From Pseudomonas sp. LS-2 (GTDB lineage Bacteria > Pseudomonadota > Gammaproteobacteria > Pseudomonadales > Pseudomonadaceae): a DNA stretch of 64,000 bases. The DNA lies in contig NZ_QXTJ01000045.1 of the NCBI RefSeq assembly GCF_003605735.1, positions 182,093 through 246,092 on the forward strand. The letters are read 5' to 3'. The notes under the pieces were generated by a model. It worked only from the letters and a program-made list of their open reading frames with translations, did not search any database and was not told the origin of the DNA. Of the stretch, positions 60,851 through 64,000 are shown piece after piece. A program made the translations under genes and the position numbers. Position 1 is the stretch's first letter; each line of letters starts with the position of its first letter.

Positions 60851-61720
60851 ATGGACCGCGTACGCAATCTTCTGGAGCAGATCCAGAGCCGTCTTGAAGA
60901 ACTGAACAAGGCCGAGCGCAAGGTCGCCGAGGTCATTCTGAGCAACCCTCAGCAAGCGACCCGCTTCAGCATTGCCGCTTTGGCACAGGCTTCCAAAGTC
61001 AGTGAGCCGACGGTCAACCGCTTCTGTCGCTCATTCGATGTCAGCGGCTACCCGGAACTCAAGCTGCAGTTGGCACAAAGCCTGGCCAGCGGCGCGGCGT
61101 ACGTGAGCCGGGCAGTAGAAGCCGACGACAATCCGGAAGCCTATACGCGCAAGATCTTCGCCAGCGCGATCGCATCGCTGGACAGCGTGTGTCAGGTGCT
61201 GGACCCCAATCTGATCAGCAAAGCCGTGGATCTGTTGATTCAGGCGCGGCAGATCCATTTTTTCGGCCTGGGTGCCTCGGCTCCGGTGGCGCTGGACGCT
61301 CAGCATAAATTCTTCCGCTTCAATCTGGCGGTGACCGCTCACGCCGATGTTCTGATGCAGCGGATGCTGGCGTCAGTTGCGCACACCGGCGAGCTGTTCG
61401 TGATCATTTCTTACACCGGCCGCACGCGCGAACTGGTGGAAGTGGCGCGCATCGCTCGGGAAAACGGCGCCTCGGTGCTGGGCCTGACCGCAGCCGACTC
61501 ACCACTGGCCAAGGCCAGCACCCTGAGCCTGAACATCCCGCTGCCGGAAGACACCGACATCTACATGCCGATGACGTCCCGGATCATTCAGCTGACCGTG
61601 CTGGACGTGCTCGCCACGGGCATGACGCTGCGTCGTGGCGTGGACTTCCAGCCGCACCTGCGCAAGATCAAGGAAAGCCTCAATGCCAGCCGGTATCCGG
61701 CGGATGATGAGTTGAATTGA
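60851..61720 (+). CDS. hexR: HexR, RpiR-family repressor of sugar catabolism
   Basis: 289-residue regulator: N-terminal RpiR helix-turn-helix (FSIAALAQASKVSEPTVNRF, about residues 38-57) and C-terminal SIS domain (FGLGASAPVALDAQHKF, VIISYTGRTRELVEVA) that senses KDPG. Divergent from zwf, in the usual Pseudomonas arrangement. Confidence 0.95.
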   Translation: MDRVRNLLEQIQSRLEELNKAERKVAEVILSNPQQATRFSIAALAQASKVSEPTVNRFCRSFDVSGYPELKLQLAQSLASGAAYVSRAVEADDNPEAYTRKIFASAIASLDSVCQVLDPNLISKAVDLLIQARQIHFFGLGASAPVALDAQHKFFRFNLAVTAHADVLMQRMLASVAHTGELFVIISYTGRTRELVEVARIARENGASVLGLTAADSPLAKASTLSLNIPLPEDTDIYMPMTSRIIQLTVLDVLATGMTLRRGVDFQPHLRKIKESLNASRYPADDELN

Positions 61721-61723
61721 CGG

Positions 61724-62599
61724 TCAATGCACCAGATGCGCCTGCAGGCTCAACCGGGCCTGCTGCCCTGGCGCAAGCCTCAGGCACTCATCGACTCCGG
61801 ACACGGCTTCGACGCGCAAGAATCCCATCGCTTCATGACCTGCCACACCCAGCAACGGCCGACTGCCCGGATGCCAGATAGCAGTACCGAGACTGTCACG
61901 GGTATCGATGCTCAATCGGCGCTGCCAGGCGTCATCGTGCAGTTCCAGAGGGCCTGCGTGCTCGAAAACGCGCTGACAGCTTCCCAGCACGCGTAGCTCG
62001 CCTATCTGCTCACAGGCACTGCGGCTGATTCCGTCATAGCCCTGAGCGCCATCCAGCCCCTCCAGCGCCACGTCCGCGATATCGCTAATGCGCCAGTAAG
62101 CATGCAATGCATGACCAAACTGGCAAGGCTCGCTGTCCTCATGTTGCGTTTCCAGGCGCAGGTCCATGCCCTGCCCCAGTTCGGCGTAGAGATCGGCCTG
62201 CCAGTCCCAGAGCGACAGGCGCCAATGCAGCGATACACCCGCTTCATGCTCACTGCTGTCGATCAGCTTCCAGTCGAGCAAACGCCCCCAGCCATTGGAC
62301 GGCCAGCCGCCCTCGCCGGGATGGCGCCCGACCCAGGGCCAGCACACGGGCACGCCGCCACGAATCGCGCCGACTTGCGGCCACTGCGAAGCGCACCACA
62401 GCCAGGGTTTCTGGTTCGCGGGTTGAAAATGCAGTAACTGCGCGCCCTGTCGGCTGAACACGGCCTGGCATTGCGGGTGATTGATCACCAGCACATCGCG
62501 CAGTTGATATCGCTCCCACTGAAAGGTCGGCTGCGGTCTGGCCGACGTGAAGAAGCGTTGCAGAGGATGCTCGAGCGGTCCTGTATCACCGATGGCCAT
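61724..62599 (-). CDS. YeaD-like hexose-6-phosphate mutarotase
   Basis: 291-residue galactose-mutarotase-fold protein, predicted to interconvert alpha and beta anomers of glucose-6-phosphate. GGVPVCWPWVG and the catalytic-His stretch FGHALHAYW and the acidic SGVDECLRL are present. In the normally conserved HG-x-x-R motif the His is Asn (WPSNGWGRL). Convergent with hexR, 3 nt between stops. Confidence 0.85.
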   Translation of the reverse strand: MAIGDTGPLEHPLQRFFTSARPQPTFQWERYQLRDVLVINHPQCQAVFSRQGAQLLHFQPANQKPWLWCASQWPQVGAIRGGVPVCWPWVGRHPGEGGWPSNGWGRLLDWKLIDSSEHEAGVSLHWRLSLWDWQADLYAELGQGMDLRLETQHEDSEPCQFGHALHAYWRISDIADVALEGLDGAQGYDGISRSACEQIGELRVLGSCQRVFEHAGPLELHDDAWQRRLSIDTRDSLGTAIWHPGSRPLLGVAGHEAMGFLRVEAVSGVDECLRLAPGQQARLSLQAHLVH

Positions 62600-62702
62600 T
62601 GCTGTCTCGTGTCAGAGAGTTGATTCGTGCTGCTAGAGGTCGGTGTTGCCTGCAACCCATTTTGATCCAAAAAAAACGCCCCGAAACCGGAGCCAGTACC
62701 AA

Positions 62703-62732
62703 ACAAAAAAAACGGGCAGCCAGGCTGCCCGT
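62703..62732 (-). terminator. Rho-independent terminator of oprB
   Basis: Minus strand ACGGGCAGCC / GGCTGCCCGT arms with a long T-run, about 83 nt after the oprB stop. Confidence 0.88.
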
Positions 62733-62814
62733 AAAGCACACACGACCCTTGATCGTTTGTGAAGCACATCAGAGAGAGATGTGCGGAGGAGCGGTCCGCA
62801 CAACGGTATAGCCT

Positions 62815-64000
62815 TTAGAACTTGGACTGAATCTTGATACCTGCAACCAGTGCGTTCTGGACTTCATCCACACCGCCCGGGCTCTTCACGTACTGCAGGT
62901 TGGGACGTACTGTCAGCCAGTCGGTGACGTGTACGCCGTAGTAGATTTCCGAGTTGTATTCGGTCTTCTGGATTGGCAGATAGTTCGGGTTGTCGTAGTC
63001 GTCGATACCGTTGACGGCGTTGACCAGGCGACGGTTGTCCTGAGCATCGTCATTCACGTGGATACGGGCGATACCGATACCGATGTCATCCTTCGGACGT
63101 GCATCGAACGGGCCTTTGTAGACGAAACCGATCTGCTGGTAGTTGTCGACGAAGTTGGTGGCTTTGTCATGCACAGTGGCGTTGGCGAAGATGCTGAGAC
63201 CACGGGATGCGTCGCCGTTGTGGCTGGTCAGCTGTTGCTGAGCCACGACCCACCAACCGTGCTTGTCCTTGTGGGACTTGAAGTCACCGCCGGCGATGGC
63301 TTGAGGCTGACCGTTCTCGTTTTCGTACAGGTCATCGGCGCTCGGGCTGCTGACGTAATAACCCAGACGGTATTCGCCCGGCAGCGAGTTAACGGTTGGT
63401 GACCACACGACTTCGACCGGAACCACGGTACCTTTGGCGCCGCTGCCGCTGAGTTTGAAGCTGTTGCCGGTTTCCAGATACGACGGGTTCTGCTCGTAGA
63501 CACCGATCTGGGCGAAGACTTCAGGCGTGATGTTGTACTTCACGCGCAAGGCCCATTGGCTGACTGGCCAGTTGTACCAGGTGTTCACGTAGTTACCCAC
63601 TTGCGAGCCGCAGAACGACAGGTTCTGGAAGTCGCAAGGGAAGCTGTTGAAGTCTTCGCCTTCACCGAAACGACCGATCTTGATGTCCAGTGCGCCGTCG
63701 AAGTACTTCTGCTTGACCCACATCTGCGTCAGGCGCCAGGTCTGACCACGGCCCCAGACTTCTTGAGAGGAGCTCAGAGTGCCGGCGCGTGGATCGCCGA
63801 TACGGTCGTTGGAAATGTTGTTCCCGCTACGCTCGGTGATTGCCAGCTTGAATTCCGCATCATGCCAACCGAGGATTTTCTGCAGGTCCATCTGCACGCC
63901 GAACGCGAACTGGTCGCTGTAGCGGCCGGTGGTGTCGTCGTTGTAGCCGCCATTGAGGTTGGAGCCCGCCTCACCTACGTACTCGATCGGGAAGTCATAA
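62815..64000 (-). CDS. oprB: OprB-type carbohydrate-selective porin (C-terminal part, cut by window edge)
   Basis: Outer-membrane glucose porin. The visible 395 codons start in frame at the window edge (YDFPIEYVGEAGSNLNGGYN) and end in IKIQSKF with the C-terminal Phe typical of beta-barrel proteins. Internal segments WFDGALDIKIGRFGEGED-like and repeated aromatic beta-strands fit OprB. The N-terminus and signal peptide are outside the window. Confidence 0.93.
   Translation of the reverse strand, partial: YDFPIEYVGEAGSNLNGGYNDDTTGRYSDQFAFGVQMDLQKILGWHDAEFKLAITERSGNNISNDRIGDPRAGTLSSSQEVWGRGQTWRLTQMWVKQKYFDGALDIKIGRFGEGEDFNSFPCDFQNLSFCGSQVGNYVNTWYNWPVSQWALRVKYNITPEVFAQIGVYEQNPSYLETGNSFKLSGSGAKGTVVPVEVVWSPTVNSLPGEYRLGYYVSSPSADDLYENENGQPQAIAGGDFKSHKDKHGWWVVAQQQLTSHNGDASRGLSIFANATVHDKATNFVDNYQQIGFVYKGPFDARPKDDIGIGIARIHVNDDAQDNRRLVNAVNGIDDYDNPNYLPIQKTEYNSEIYYGVHVTDWLTVRPNLQYVKSPGGVDEVQNALVAGIKIQSKF

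Noticed and set aside
61724..62599. Calling the mutarotase a pseudogene because of the Asn substitution.
   Set aside because: The frame is intact, of normal length, and other active-site stretches are kept.
1..64000. Search for CRISPR arrays, tRNA genes, insertion sequences, integrases or prophage genes.
   Set aside because: No regularly spaced direct repeats, cloverleaf sequences, transposase or integrase frames were recognised by eye.

Overview
The window looks like a chromosomal segment of a fluorescent Pseudomonas, most likely of or near the P. syringae group. This rests on gene content, gene order and recognisable protein sequences; no search was run. Pseudomonas hallmarks are the rnpB-mraZ junction, a fused cysNC beside cysD, algW next to hisC-hisD-hisG-murA, the mla/kds/lpt/rpoN/ptsN block, and the oprB-mutarotase / hexR-zwf-pgl-eda sugar locus. 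No tRNA gene, rRNA gene, insertion sequence, prophage or CRISPR array was seen.

Region by region. (1) 1-11.4 kb: the dcw cell-wall and division operon on the minus strand, mraZ-rsmH-ftsL-ftsI-murE-murF-mraY-murD-ftsW-murG-murC (murC cut by the window edge). Nearly every junction overlaps. Upstream lies a sigma70-type promoter followed by three 10-bp-spaced repeats of the MraZ operator type. (2) 11.7-16.8 kb: rnpB, rsmI, and the divergent envelope operon lpoA-yraN-diaA-dolP. (3) 16.9-22 kb: sspB-sspA, the cytochrome bc1 operon petABC, and rpsI-rplM, all minus strand. (4) 22-30 kb: an aldo-keto reductase, an LCAD-like acyl-CoA dehydrogenase and a GlxA-type regulator, then a three-gene cassette (25.7-30.0 kb) that looks accessory. 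(5) 30-34.5 kb: zapE, trpS, an alpha/beta hydrolase, yhcB, then an island of palindromic repeats and a tiny putative lipoprotein gene. (6) 34.5-44.6 kb: cysNC-cysD, a Nif3-like gene, algW, hisC-hisD-hisG, murA and ibaG. (7) 44.7-55.2 kb: the mla lipid-transport operon (minus), then kdsD-kdsC-lptC-lptA-lptB-rpoN-hpf-ptsN-rapZ-npr (plus). (8) 55.2-57.5 kb: a PA2169-family gene, a DUF3820 gene and a CefD-like PLP enzyme. (9) 57.7-64 kb: eda-pgl-zwf opposite hexR, a sugar-phosphate mutarotase and the C-terminal part of an OprB porin.

Most of the window is core cell-envelope, division, respiration, sulfate-assimilation and Entner-Doudoroff machinery. The strongest candidate for something undescribed is the 25.7-30.0 kb cassette. 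It pairs a flavin amino-acid 2-monooxygenase/amine-oxidase homologue with a nitrilase-superfamily amidase, and adds an internally duplicated membrane protein of unrecognised family. The logic (amino acid to amide to acid, plus a transporter) is that of DavBA or IaaMH, but the amidase and carrier differ from IaaH systems. The cassette carries two inverted repeats: one overlaps the ribosome-binding site of the first gene, and one brackets a -10-like box before the second. A second unexplained structure is a nested RNA hairpin of about 66 nt between hisG and hisD.
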